Positions 7,532-15,495 of a DNA stretch of 35,387 bases are shown one piece after another. The first letter of the stretch is position 1. Each line of letters opens with the position of its first letter. A model generated the notes under the pieces. That model was not told where the DNA came from. It saw nothing but the letters and a program-made list of their open reading frames with translations, and made no database searches. The translations under genes were made by a program, and so were the position numbers. The DNA lies in contig JAAYBF010000142.1 in the NCBI GenBank assembly GCA_012718975.1, forward strand, positions 1-35,387, in the 5' to 3' direction. The DNA is from Solirubrobacterales bacterium. GTDB lineage: Bacteria; Actinomycetota; Thermoleophilia; Solirubrobacterales; Thermoleophilaceae.

Positions 7532-8719
7532 ATGGCCGTGGAGACCGACACCGCCCGCCGCGGGCCGCTGACCGGCGTCCGGGTCGTCGAGCTGGCCGGC
7601 CTCGGCCCCGCCCAGCTCGGGGCGATGCTGCTCGCCGACATGGGCGCCGACGTGGTCCGCGTCGACCGCCCGGCCGACGTGCCCACAGACCCCGAAGGCG
7701 TCTCGGGCGAGCTGCTCGCGCGCGGCCGCCGCTCGATCGCGCTCGACCTCAAGCAGCCCGACGGGCTCGCCGTCGCGCGCGAGCTAGCCGCCGGCGCCGA
7801 CGTGCTGCTCGACCCCTACCGCCCCGGCGTCGCCGAGCGGCTCGGCCTCGGCCCCGACGACCTGCTCGCGCTCAACCCGCGCCTGGTCTTCGCGCGGATG
7901 ACCGGCTGGGGCCAGGACGGGCCGCTCGCCCAGGCCGCCGGCCACGACATCAACTACGTCGCGCTCGCCGGCGCGCTCGCGCCGATCGGGCCCGCCGACG
8001 CCCCGCCGCCGCCGCCGCTGAACCTCGTCGGCGACTTCGGCGGCGGCGGGATGCTGCTCGCCTTCGGGGTCGCCGCCGCGCTGGTCGAGCGCGAGCGCTC
8101 CGGCGAGGGGCAGGTGATCGACGTCGCGATGATCGACGGCGTCGCGGCGCTGATGGCGAGCATCTTCCAGGTCGACCACCAGGGCCTCTGGTCGCGCGAG
8201 CGCGGCGCGAACTGGCTCCAGGGCGCGGCGCCCTGGTACCGCGCCTACGCGACCGCCGACGACCGCTATGTCACCGTCGGCCCGCTCGAGGCGAAGTTCT
8301 ACGGCCAGCTGCTCGACCGGCTCGGCCTCGACGCCGCCGACTGGCCGCAGTGGGACACCGATCGCTGGCCGGCGCTCGCCGAGCTGCTCGCCGCCCGCTT
8401 CGCCGAGCGGACGCTCGCCGAGTGGACCGCCGAGCTGGAGGGGACCGACGTCTGCTTCGCGCCCGCGCTCGAGTACGACGAGGTGACCGAGCATCCCCAC
8501 CTCGCCGCGCGCGCGGTCTACGTCGAGCGCGACGGCGCCGTCCAGCCGGCACCCGCGCCGCGCTTCGCCCGCACCCCGGGCGCGATCGCGAGCCCGCCGC
8601 CGTGGCCGGGCCAGCACACCGCCGAGCTGCTCGCCGAGCTGGGCGTCGGCGGCGACCGCCGCGCCGCGCTCTACGCGTCCGGCGCGGCCCGCGACACCAC
8701 GACCGAGGAGCCCCGATGA
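7532..8719 (+). CDS. CaiB/BaiF family III CoA transferase-fold protein, predicted alpha-methylacyl-CoA racemase
   Basis: 395 aa from ATG 7532. Predicted to epimerise (2R)- and (2S)-methylacyl-CoA esters, needed before beta-oxidation of branched or sterol-type side chains. The start LTGVRVVELAGLGPAQLGAMLLADMGADV is typical of family III CoA transferases. The racemase-specific segment follows: GHDINY with the catalytic His (residue 138 from this start) and PLNLVGDFGGGG with the catalytic Asp (168), matching the His/Asp pair known for mycobacterial MCR. GQVIDVAMIDG and NWLQGAAPWYRAY are also typical. ATG 7520 overlaps the TATAAT box, so 7532 is preferred and implies a leaderless mRNA. The stop overlaps the SDR start as ATGA. 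Confidence 0.88.
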   Translation: MAVETDTARRGPLTGVRVVELAGLGPAQLGAMLLADMGADVVRVDRPADVPTDPEGVSGELLARGRRSIALDLKQPDGLAVARELAAGADVLLDPYRPGVAERLGLGPDDLLALNPRLVFARMTGWGQDGPLAQAAGHDINYVALAGALAPIGPADAPPPPPLNLVGDFGGGGMLLAFGVAAALVERERSGEGQVIDVAMIDGVAALMASIFQVDHQGLWSRERGANWLQGAAPWYRAYATADDRYVTVGPLEAKFYGQLLDRLGLDAADWPQWDTDRWPALAELLAARFAERTLAEWTAELEGTDVCFAPALEYDEVTEHPHLAARAVYVERDGAVQPAPAPRFARTPGAIASPPPWPGQHTAELLAELGVGGDRRAALYASGAARDTTTEEPR

Positions 8720-9474
8720 GCGCGATGCCCAGCTTCGACCTGACCGGCAAGGTGGCGCTGGTCACCGGCGGCAGCCGCGGCCTCGGCCGCGCGATCGTCG
8801 GCGGCCTCGCAGCCGCCGGCGCGGACGTCGTGATCGCCAGCCGCAAGCTCGAGAGCTGCGAGGAGCTCGCCGCCGAGGTCGAGCGCGAGACCGGCCGGCG
8901 GGCGCTGCCGGTCGCCTGCCACGTCGGCCGCTGGGACGACCTCGAGCGGCTCGTCGAGACCGTCTACGGCGAGTGGGGCCGCGTCGACGTGCTCGTCAAC
9001 AACGCCGGCATGTCGCCGGTCTACGACAGCCTCGCCGACGTCGGCGAGGAGCTGTGGGACAAGGTGCTCAACGTCAACCTGCGCGGCCCGTTCCGGCTCG
9101 CGGTGCTCGTCGGCGAGCGGATGGCGGCCGGCGACGGCGGCTCGATCGTCAACGTCTCGAGCGCCGTCTCCTACCGCCCGACCCCCGACGTGCTCCCCTA
9201 CGCCGCCGCGAAGGCCGGCGTCAACGCGATCACCCACGGGCTCGCCCACGCGTTCGGCCCGAAGGTCCGCGTCAACGCCGTCGTGCCCGGCACCTTCCTC
9301 ACCGACGTCGCCAGGCACTGGGACCCGGACTGGTTCGCCGGCGTCGCCGAGACCTTCGCGCTGAAGCGCGGCGGCGAGCCCGAGGAGATCGTCGGCGCCG
9401 TCCTCTACTTCGCCGCCGCCGCGAGCAGCTACACCACCGGCGCGCTGCTCGACGTCGACGGCGGCTGGAGCTGA
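8716..9474 (+). CDS. SDR-family NAD(P)-dependent oxidoreductase
   Basis: 252 aa classical short-chain dehydrogenase/reductase. Cofactor motif TGGSRGLG (17-24), NNAG (95-98), and the catalytic triad S149, Y162 and K166 (YAAAK) with normal spacing; it ends in the usual LDVDGGWS. Ala-Ser-Arg-Lys after the second strand suggests NADP preference (inference). It starts at ATG 8716, overlapping the racemase stop by 4 nt, so it is translationally coupled to it and probably oxidises or reduces a hydroxy/keto-acyl-CoA in the same pathway. The stop is 7 nt from the convergent PPOX gene. Confidence 0.9.
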   Translation: MSAMPSFDLTGKVALVTGGSRGLGRAIVGGLAAAGADVVIASRKLESCEELAAEVERETGRRALPVACHVGRWDDLERLVETVYGEWGRVDVLVNNAGMSPVYDSLADVGEELWDKVLNVNLRGPFRLAVLVGERMAAGDGGSIVNVSSAVSYRPTPDVLPYAAAKAGVNAITHGLAHAFGPKVRVNAVVPGTFLTDVARHWDPDWFAGVAETFALKRGGEPEEIVGAVLYFAAAASSYTTGALLDVDGGWS

Positions 9475-9481
9475 GCGCCGG

Positions 9482-9931
9482 TCAGCGGCCGTCGCGCGTC
9501 GGTCCGCGGCGGATCTCCGGCGGCGTCTCGGGGTCGTAGGTGCGTGCGAACGACGGCTCGATCGCGACGGTCCAGCGCACGACCTCGTCGGGCCGGTGCC
9601 AGATGAACTCGTCGGTCCCGTCGTAGAGCCGGGCCATCGCGTCCATGTGCAGGTAGTCGACGTCCTCGGAGATGTCGACCACCTCGCCGCGGTAGCTGAC
9701 GTAGCGGAGGATGTCCTCGGTGTCGGGCACCAGCACGCTGACGCGCGGATCGCGCCGGACGTTGCGCATCCAGCCGACCGAGTCGCTGCCGTTGATCAGG
9801 ATCCGGCGGCCGTCGCGCGAGCACCAGGTCACCACGGTGTGCGGGTCGCCGGAGGGGCGCAGCGTGGTCAGGACGCAGGGATAGCGGCCGTCGAGCAGGC
9901 GGTTGGCGAGCGCCTCGTCGAAGTCGGTCAT
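9482..9931 (-). CDS. PPOX-class (pyridoxamine-phosphate-oxidase-like) flavin/F420-binding protein
   Basis: 149 aa split-barrel protein. Features: the N-terminal ALANRLLDGRYPCVLTTLRPSG, then DPHTVVTWCSRDGRRILING and WMRNVRRDPRVSVLV (about 55-69), the usual cofactor-phosphate-binding region of PNPOx-like and F420-dependent reductases. It lacks evidence of a specific substrate. Its ATG at 9931 overlaps the ligase stop (ATGA), making it the last gene of the thiolase-ligase-PPOX operon; its presence suggests a reduction or oxidation step of the same pathway (inference). Confidence 0.82.
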   Translation of the reverse strand: MTDFDEALANRLLDGRYPCVLTTLRPSGDPHTVVTWCSRDGRRILINGSDSVGWMRNVRRDPRVSVLVPDTEDILRYVSYRGEVVDISEDVDYLHMDAMARLYDGTDEFIWHRPDEVVRWTVAIEPSFARTYDPETPPEIRRGPTRDGR

Positions 9932-11565
9932 GCGGTCTCCTCTCCTCGGTCGTGCCCGGCCGCGGCGAGGCGGTCGCGGAGCACGTTCTTGCGGATCTTC
10001 CCGACGGCGGTGCGCGGGATCTCGGTAACGGCCTCGAAGCGGTCCGGCAGCCACCAGCGCGGCACCCGCCCCTCGAGGTGGGCGCGCAGCGCGGCGGCGT
10101 CGAGCCGTGCGCCGGGCGCGAGCACGACCGCGGCCAGCGGCCGCTCCTGCCAGCGCGGATGGGCGATCGCGACGACCGCCGCGTCGGCCACCTGCGGGTG
10201 GGTGACGAGCGCCTGCTCGAGCGCGACCGAGCTGATCCACTCGCCGCCGGACTTGATCACGTCCTTGGCGCGGTCGCGGATGTCGATCACGCCGTGCGGC
10301 GTCACGACGCCGATGTCGCCGCTGCGCAGCCAGCCGTCGTCGGTGAAGGTCTCGGGGTCGCGCCCGCGCCAGTAGCCGGAGGCGACCGACGGCCCGCGGT
10401 ACTCGAGCTCGCCGGCGGTCTCGCCGTCCCAGGCGGCCAGCCCTTCCTCGCCGCGGACCCGGACCTCCATGAACGGCATCGGGCGGCCGGTGCGGGCGCG
10501 CTCGGCCCAGCGTTCCTCGGCCGGCAGCGACGCGAGCGCGTGCGGAAGGGTCGAGATGCCGCCGATCGGCGACATCTCGGTCATTCCGAAGCCGGCGAGG
10601 ACGGGGATGCCGTGCCGCTCCTCGAGGCCGCGCAGCAGCTCCATCGGCGCACGCGCGCCGCCGATCCTCAGCACCCGCAGGCTCGACACGTCGTGGCCGC
10701 CGGGGGCGGCGTCGAGCTCGCCGAGCACGTCGGTCCAGACGGTCGGCACACCGCCGGTGACGGTCACGCCCTCGCCGGCGATCAGCTCGAGCAGCGAGCG
10801 CGGGGCCAGGTCGCGGTGGGGCAGCACCAGGCCGGCGCCCGCGAGCGCCGCGGCGTACGGGTGGCCCCAGGCGTTGCCGTGGAACATCGGCACGACGACG
10901 AGGATCGTGTCGGCCTCCCGCACGCCGCCGAAGTCGACCGCCATCGTCGCCAGCGACTGGATCGCGATCGCGCGGTGCGAGTAGAGGACGCCCTTCGGAC
11001 GGCCGGTCGTGCCGGACGTGTAGCAGAGCGCGCAGGCGTCGCGCTCGTCGATGTCGCGCTCGGCGAAGCGGGCGGGGTCGGCGGCCGCGGTCAGCTCGTC
11101 GTAGCGCAGCGCCCCGTCGCTGACCGCGTCGCCGACGACGATCAGGCGGTCGAGCTCGACCCGCGGGCGGACGTCGGCGAGCAGCCCGAGCAGCGAGTCG
11201 TCGACGATCAGGGTGCGCGCGCCCGCGTCGGCGATCATGAACGCCAGGTCGTCTGCGGACACGCGCGTGTTGAGCGTGTGCAGCACCGCGCCGAGCGCCG
11301 GCACGCCGAAGTAGGCCTCGAGGTGCTCGCGCTGGTTCCAGCACAGCGTCGCGACGCGGTCCCCGGGGCCGACGCCGAGTCCCTCGAGCGCGACGGCGAG
11401 CCGCCTGGCGCCGTCGAGGACCGAGCTCCAGCTGCCACGCCAGAGGGTCCCGTCGACCTGGCGCGCCACGACCGCGCGATCGGGGGCGATCGCCTCGGCG
11501 CGCCGCGCGATCGCCGGGATCGTGAGCTGGCAGTCCATCGTCAGCCCGCGGATCGCCCCGCTCAT
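9928..11565 (-). CDS. AMP-forming acyl-CoA ligase (FadD/AlkK-like)
   Basis: 545 aa adenylate-forming enzyme: activates a carboxylic acid to acyl-AMP and then acyl-CoA. P-loop CYTSGTTGRPKGV (181-193), A5-type motif GFGMTEMSP, SGDIG, RDRAKDVIKSGGEWIS, and the C-terminal catalytic lysine region TAVGKIRKN. The start region RGLTMDCQLTIPAI resembles medium-chain AlkK-type ligases. A GTG at 11568 directly precedes ATG 11565; the ATG is preferred because GAGG lies seven nt upstream of it. It follows the thiolase by 37 nt and overlaps the PPOX gene by 4 nt. Confidence 0.9.
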   Translation of the reverse strand: MSGAIRGLTMDCQLTIPAIARRAEAIAPDRAVVARQVDGTLWRGSWSSVLDGARRLAVALEGLGVGPGDRVATLCWNQREHLEAYFGVPALGAVLHTLNTRVSADDLAFMIADAGARTLIVDDSLLGLLADVRPRVELDRLIVVGDAVSDGALRYDELTAAADPARFAERDIDERDACALCYTSGTTGRPKGVLYSHRAIAIQSLATMAVDFGGVREADTILVVVPMFHGNAWGHPYAAALAGAGLVLPHRDLAPRSLLELIAGEGVTVTGGVPTVWTDVLGELDAAPGGHDVSSLRVLRIGGARAPMELLRGLEERHGIPVLAGFGMTEMSPIGGISTLPHALASLPAEERWAERARTGRPMPFMEVRVRGEEGLAAWDGETAGELEYRGPSVASGYWRGRDPETFTDDGWLRSGDIGVVTPHGVIDIRDRAKDVIKSGGEWISSVALEQALVTHPQVADAAVVAIAHPRWQERPLAAVVLAPGARLDAAALRAHLEGRVPRWWLPDRFEAVTEIPRTAVGKIRKNVLRDRLAAAGHDRGEETA

Positions 11566-11602
11566 CACGCCGCCTCGCCGCGACCGTGGTGGGCCGCCGG
11601 GC

Positions 11603-12766
11603 TCACACCGTCCGCTCGACGACCATCGCCATCCCCTGCCCGCCCGCGACGCACATCGTCTCGAGGCCGTAGCGGCCGTCGCGCTGCTCGAGCGCGGTCA
11701 GCAGCGTGCCGAGGATCCGCGCGCCGGTCATCCCGAACGGGTGGCCGAGCGCGATCGCCCCGCCGAGCGGGTTGAAACGGTCCCCGAAGGGGTCGATCCC
11801 GACCGCCTCGCAGACCGGCAGCACCTGCGCGGCGAACGCCTCGTTGAGCTCGAAGACGTCGATGTCGTCGATCGTCAGGCCGGCCCGGCGCAGCGCCGTG
11901 CGCACCGCCTCGATCGGCCCGACGCCCATGTACTCGGGCTCGAGCGCCGCGGCGGCGGTCGCGACGACGCGGGCGCGGGTCTCGATGCCCAGCTCGGCGG
12001 CGAGCCGGTCGCTGACGACCAGCGCCGCGGCGGCGCCGTCGTTGAGCGGGCAGGCGTTGCCGGCCGTGACCCGGCCGCCCTCCTTGAAGACGGGGTCGAG
12101 CGCGGCGAGCTTCTCGTAGGTCGAGCTGGGCCGCGGACCGTCGTCGGCGGCGACCGTCGCGCCGGCGGCGGTCGTGTAGGGGACGATCTCGCGCGCGAAC
12201 AGGCCCTGCTCGACCGCGGCGACCGCGAGCTCCTGGGAGCGCTGGGCGAAGCGGTCCATCTCCTCGCGCGCGACGTCGTAGCGCTCGGCGACGTTCTCGG
12301 CGGTCATCCCCATCGGGATGTAGGCGTCGCAGATCGCCCCCTCGCCGCCGGTCAGCCGCGGGTGCGGCTCGTCCTCGGAGCGCGGGGTCATGTCGACCGA
12401 GGAGACCGACTCGACGCCTCCGACGAGGAACGCGTCGCCCTCGCCGGCCGCGATCGCGTGGAAGGCGAGGCGGACGGCCTGCAGGCTCGACGCGCAGAAG
12501 CGCGAGACGGTCACGCCCGGCACCGAGACCGGGATGCCGGCGAGCAGCGCGGCGCGGCGGGCGACGTTGCGGCCCTGCTTCTGCTCGGGATAGCCGCAGC
12601 CGACGATCACGTCCTCGATCCGGGCGGGGTCGAGCTCGGGCACGCGCGCGAGCGTCTCGGCGAGCGCGAAGGCGAGCAGGTCGTCGGGCCGCTCGGTGGC
12701 GAGCGACCCCTTGTGCGCGCGGCCGATCGGCGTCCGCGCGGTGGCCGCGATCAGGGCTTCTGGCAA
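11603..12766 (-). CDS. Acetyl-CoA C-acyltransferase (thiolase)
   Basis: 387 aa canonical thiolase II. Active-site nucleophile C91 in SRFCASSLQA, NEAFA region, H342 in GGAIALGHPFG and C372 in MCVAGGQG, so all three catalytic residues are present. It cleaves 3-ketoacyl-CoA to acetyl-CoA (or propionyl-CoA) plus shortened acyl-CoA. The start is TTG 12766, supported by a strong Shine-Dalgarno GGAGGT 5-6 nt upstream. First gene of a three-gene operon (thiolase, ligase, PPOX). A sequence related to the 47-bp elements at 24831 and 28055 lies 84 nt upstream. Confidence 0.92.
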   Translation of the reverse strand: MPEALIAATARTPIGRAHKGSLATERPDDLLAFALAETLARVPELDPARIEDVIVGCGYPEQKQGRNVARRAALLAGIPVSVPGVTVSRFCASSLQAVRLAFHAIAAGEGDAFLVGGVESVSSVDMTPRSEDEPHPRLTGGEGAICDAYIPMGMTAENVAERYDVAREEMDRFAQRSQELAVAAVEQGLFAREIVPYTTAAGATVAADDGPRPSSTYEKLAALDPVFKEGGRVTAGNACPLNDGAAAALVVSDRLAAELGIETRARVVATAAAALEPEYMGVGPIEAVRTALRRAGLTIDDIDVFELNEAFAAQVLPVCEAVGIDPFGDRFNPLGGAIALGHPFGMTGARILGTLLTALEQRDGRYGLETMCVAGGQGMAMVVERTV

Positions 12767-12849
12767 GACGACCTCCGGGTCGGATGAGCGGTCTGCGGGC
12801 GCGGTCCGCCCGCCGCAGCGAGTCTCGCCGGGGGCGGCACGGCCGGCAA

Positions 12850-12880
12850 CTGGCCCGCGGACAAGCAGATCGGCCCCCGG
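12850..12880 (-). promoter_or_regulatory. Degenerate copy (A) of the shared cluster element, upstream of the thiolase operon
   Basis: Minus strand reads GGGGGCCG, two to three bases, CTG, then CTTGTCCGCGGGCCAG followed by TTG. The copy at 28055-28101 reads GGGGGCCG-CCTG-TTCATCCTCGGGGCCAG-TTG. The match is strong in the GGGGCCAGTTG half but has small indels, and no clear distal TTGGTCCC half-site is present. The rest of the 12767-12904 gap holds no gene; CTGCGG (12793-12798) / CCGCAG (12813-12818) is a possible hairpin. Confidence 0.4.
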
Positions 12881-12904
12881 CTGTGTCGCGTCAGCAAGGA
12901 CCCG

Positions 12905-14068
12905 TCAGGCGAGGACGGCGGCGCGCGGGGCGAGCGCGCGGGCCAGCTCCGGGCCGACGCAGCCGACCTCGCCGTCGAGCGCGAGCTCGGCGAGCGCGCG
13001 GCCGAGCACGGGGGCCAGCGAGAGTCCGATGCCGCCGAGCCCGGCGCCGACGAGCACGCCCGCGCGCTCGGGGTGCGCGCCGGCGATCGGCCGGCGGTCC
13101 GGGCTGTGGGGGTAGAGGCCGGCCCAGCCGCCGCGGAAGCGGATGTCGTCGAGGCCGGGGAACGCGCCGGCGACGCGGGCGACGATCTCGTCGCCGCTGG
13201 CGGCGTGGATGCCGGCATAGCAGTCGTCGGGATCGGCGACCGGGTGGCCGAGGATCTCGTTGGAGTGCAGGCCGGCGACGAGCTGGCGCTCGCCCTCGGC
13301 GCGGAAGTAGATGCCCTCGGCGCTGTCGCCGGGGACGTAGTCGAGCACCATCGGGTAGATCGTCTCGAGCCCGGCGGGCTTCTCGAACACGTACGCCTCG
13401 TGGCGCTCGTTGACGACCCCGACCGGAGCCTCGAGCGCCGCCCCGACCTCCCCGACCCAGGCGCCGGCGCAGTTGCAGACGAGGTCGGCGGGGAGCTCGC
13501 CGCGGTCGGTGAGCAGGGTCATCCGGGCGCCGTCGCCGCCGTCGCGCAGCCCGGTTACGGCGGTCCGCCCGGCGATCCGCGCCCCCGCCCGCTCGGCGAG
13601 CGCGACCAGCAGCGCGCACAGCTCCGCCCCGTCGAGGTAGCCCTCGACCGGCGAGTACATCGCGCCGTCGACGTGCCCGCCGTCGAAGTGCGGCACCAGC
13701 CGGCTCACCTCCGCGGGGCCGACGACGCATGCGTCGGCGCGGCCGTGGTCGCGCTGGAGCGACGCCGAGCGCTCGAACGCGGCCGTCGTGTCGGCGTCGT
13801 GGGAGAGCCGCAGCAGCCCGATCCGCCGCAGCGCGAGCCCGTGGTCGCGCTCGAGCTCGTCGAGCCGCGCGAGGCTGAAGGCGCGCAGCTCGACGTCGTC
13901 GGCGTTCATGTACTGGGCGGTGAAGACGCCGGCCGACAGGCCGCTCGACCCGGCGGCGGCGTGAGCGCGGTCGACGACGGTGACCGCCGCGCCCCCGCGC
14001 GCCAGCTCGAGCGCCGTCCAGAGCCCCATCACCCCGGCCCCGACGACGACCACGCGCGGACCGCTCAA
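12905..14068 (-). CDS. FAD-dependent oxidoreductase of the DAO family (DadA/sarcosine-oxidase-like)
   Basis: 387 aa. N-terminal dinucleotide-binding motif VVVVGAGVMGLWTALEL (6-22) with the acidic end of beta-2 at VVD, followed by GSSGLSAGVF; the C-terminal GGWAGLYPHSPDRRPIAG and GVLVGAGLGGIGLSLAPVLG are the usual DAO-family FAD-closing segments. Such enzymes oxidise amines, N-methyl or D-amino acids to imines. No signal peptide. The start is TTG 14068, overlapping the previous stop as TTGA, so it is coupled to the upstream FAD oxidoreductase; two different amine oxidoreductases in one operon suggest sequential or two-substrate use. Last gene of the 11-gene operon. Confidence 0.85.
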   Translation of the reverse strand: MSGPRVVVVGAGVMGLWTALELARGGAAVTVVDRAHAAAGSSGLSAGVFTAQYMNADDVELRAFSLARLDELERDHGLALRRIGLLRLSHDADTTAAFERSASLQRDHGRADACVVGPAEVSRLVPHFDGGHVDGAMYSPVEGYLDGAELCALLVALAERAGARIAGRTAVTGLRDGGDGARMTLLTDRGELPADLVCNCAGAWVGEVGAALEAPVGVVNERHEAYVFEKPAGLETIYPMVLDYVPGDSAEGIYFRAEGERQLVAGLHSNEILGHPVADPDDCYAGIHAASGDEIVARVAGAFPGLDDIRFRGGWAGLYPHSPDRRPIAGAHPERAGVLVGAGLGGIGLSLAPVLGRALAELALDGEVGCVGPELARALAPRAAVLA

Positions 14069-15495
14069 AGCGCCTCCCCGCCTGCGGGGGGCGGCGGCGG
14101 GACGGCGCCGTCGCGCATCGGGACGACGCCCGCGGGCGCCAGCGCCGCGACGCGCGCGGTCAGCGGGTCCGGGCGCCGGCCGGCGTCCTGGAGGCGCTCG
14201 CGGCGGGCGATCGCCGCCCGCACCGCCCGCCCGCCGACGTAGCGCAGCGGCTCGGGCGGCAGGCCGCGCGGCGGCGGCAGCAGCGTGCCGATCCGCGCCC
14301 ACTCGTCGTCGCGGCCGAGCGCCTGGGCGGCGAGCACCCGGCCGGCGATCCGCGCCGGGCCGACCCCGTTGCCGGAGTAGCCGGCCGCGTACAGCACGGC
14401 GGGCCCTCCGGCGAGCGCGCCGAAGAAGGGGAGCCCCGTCGACGAGCGATCGACCGGGCCGGTCCAGCTGTGGGTCAGGGGGACCCCGGCCAGCTCGGGG
14501 TGCAGGAACGCGAGGCTCTCCTCGAGGCGGGCGAGGCGCCGGGCGCTCGGGACGCCCGCCAGCAGCGAGCCCCCGCCGCGCGGCGGCGCCAGCGCGGTGC
14601 CCGCAAGGCCGTTGACGAGCCGGCCGTCCGGGGTCGGGCGCAGGTACTTGAGCAGCATGCGGGCGTCGGTCAGGGGGATGCTGCGGTCGAGGCCCGCGGC
14701 GGCCAGCCGCTCCGGGATCGGCGGCGTCGCGGCGATGTCGCTGCCGACGACGAACATCGACCCGGCCACCTCGCGGTAGCCGGCCAGCCAGCAGTTGAGC
14801 GCGAGCACGACGCGGCCGGCGGAGACCTCGCCGCCGGGGGTGCGGACCAGCGGCCGGCCGGTCCGGTCGAGCCCGGTCATCGGGGTGCGCTCGTAGATCC
14901 GCACGTCCTGCTCGAGCGCGACCCGGCGCAGGCCGCGGACCAGCTTCGCCGGCTGGACGACGGCCGCTCCCGAGTGGACCGCCCCGCCGAGCATCCGCGG
15001 CGACCCCGAGAGCGCGACCGCCTCCTCGCGACCGACCGTCCGCAGCGCCTCGATGCCGTGCGCGGCCAGCGCCGCCAGCGTCGCGTCCCACGATCCGAGC
15101 TGGGCCTCGCTCGTCGCCCCCCAGAGCCAGCCGGGGACGGCGTAGTCGGCGTCGATCCCGTTGGCGGCGCAGAACTCGCCGATCTCGGCGACGGTCGCCT
15201 CGGCGATCCGCCCCAGCCGCAGCGCCTCCGCGCTGCCGAGCACCGCCTCGAACGCCGGCAGCTTCGCCCACCAGTCGAGCAGCTGGCCCTGGTTGCGCCC
15301 CGAGGCCCCGTAGCCGCAGTAGCGGGCCTCGACCAGCGCCACCTCCGCGGCGGGGTCGAGCTGCTTGACCGCGAGCGCGGTCCAGAGGCCGGTGTAGCCG
15401 CCGCCGACGATGCAGACGTCGGCCTCCGCGCGGCCCGCGAGCGGCGGCGCGGCGCGCTCGCCGGCGAGCGCCTGCTCGAGCCAGAGCCCGGGCAT
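14065..15495 (-). CDS. FAD-dependent amine oxidoreductase (DAO family, PuuB/OrdL-like)
   Basis: 476 aa. FAD motif ADVCIVGGGYTGLWTALAV (25-43), acidic end of strand 2 (VEARYCGYGASGRNQGQ, about 50-66), and the C-terminal substrate/FAD loop PVDRSSTGLPFFGALAGG with GYSGNGVGPARIAGR. GASGRNxGQ is characteristic of gamma-glutamylputrescine-oxidase-like enzymes, but the substrate is not fixed by sequence. A carboxy-terminal extension (about 420-476) ends in a Pro-rich tail. ATG 15495 overlaps the PucR-regulator stop by one base (TGATG). Confidence 0.85.
   Translation of the reverse strand: MPGLWLEQALAGERAAPPLAGRAEADVCIVGGGYTGLWTALAVKQLDPAAEVALVEARYCGYGASGRNQGQLLDWWAKLPAFEAVLGSAEALRLGRIAEATVAEIGEFCAANGIDADYAVPGWLWGATSEAQLGSWDATLAALAAHGIEALRTVGREEAVALSGSPRMLGGAVHSGAAVVQPAKLVRGLRRVALEQDVRIYERTPMTGLDRTGRPLVRTPGGEVSAGRVVLALNCWLAGYREVAGSMFVVGSDIAATPPIPERLAAAGLDRSIPLTDARMLLKYLRPTPDGRLVNGLAGTALAPPRGGGSLLAGVPSARRLARLEESLAFLHPELAGVPLTHSWTGPVDRSSTGLPFFGALAGGPAVLYAAGYSGNGVGPARIAGRVLAAQALGRDDEWARIGTLLPPPRGLPPEPLRYVGGRAVRAAIARRERLQDAGRRPDPLTARVAALAPAGVVPMRDGAVPPPPPAGGEAL

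Noticed and set aside
12905-15271. 788-aa frame suggesting a fused double oxidoreductase
   Set aside because: The first 400 residues are out-of-frame reading of the neighbouring FAD gene; the real gene starts at TTG 14068.
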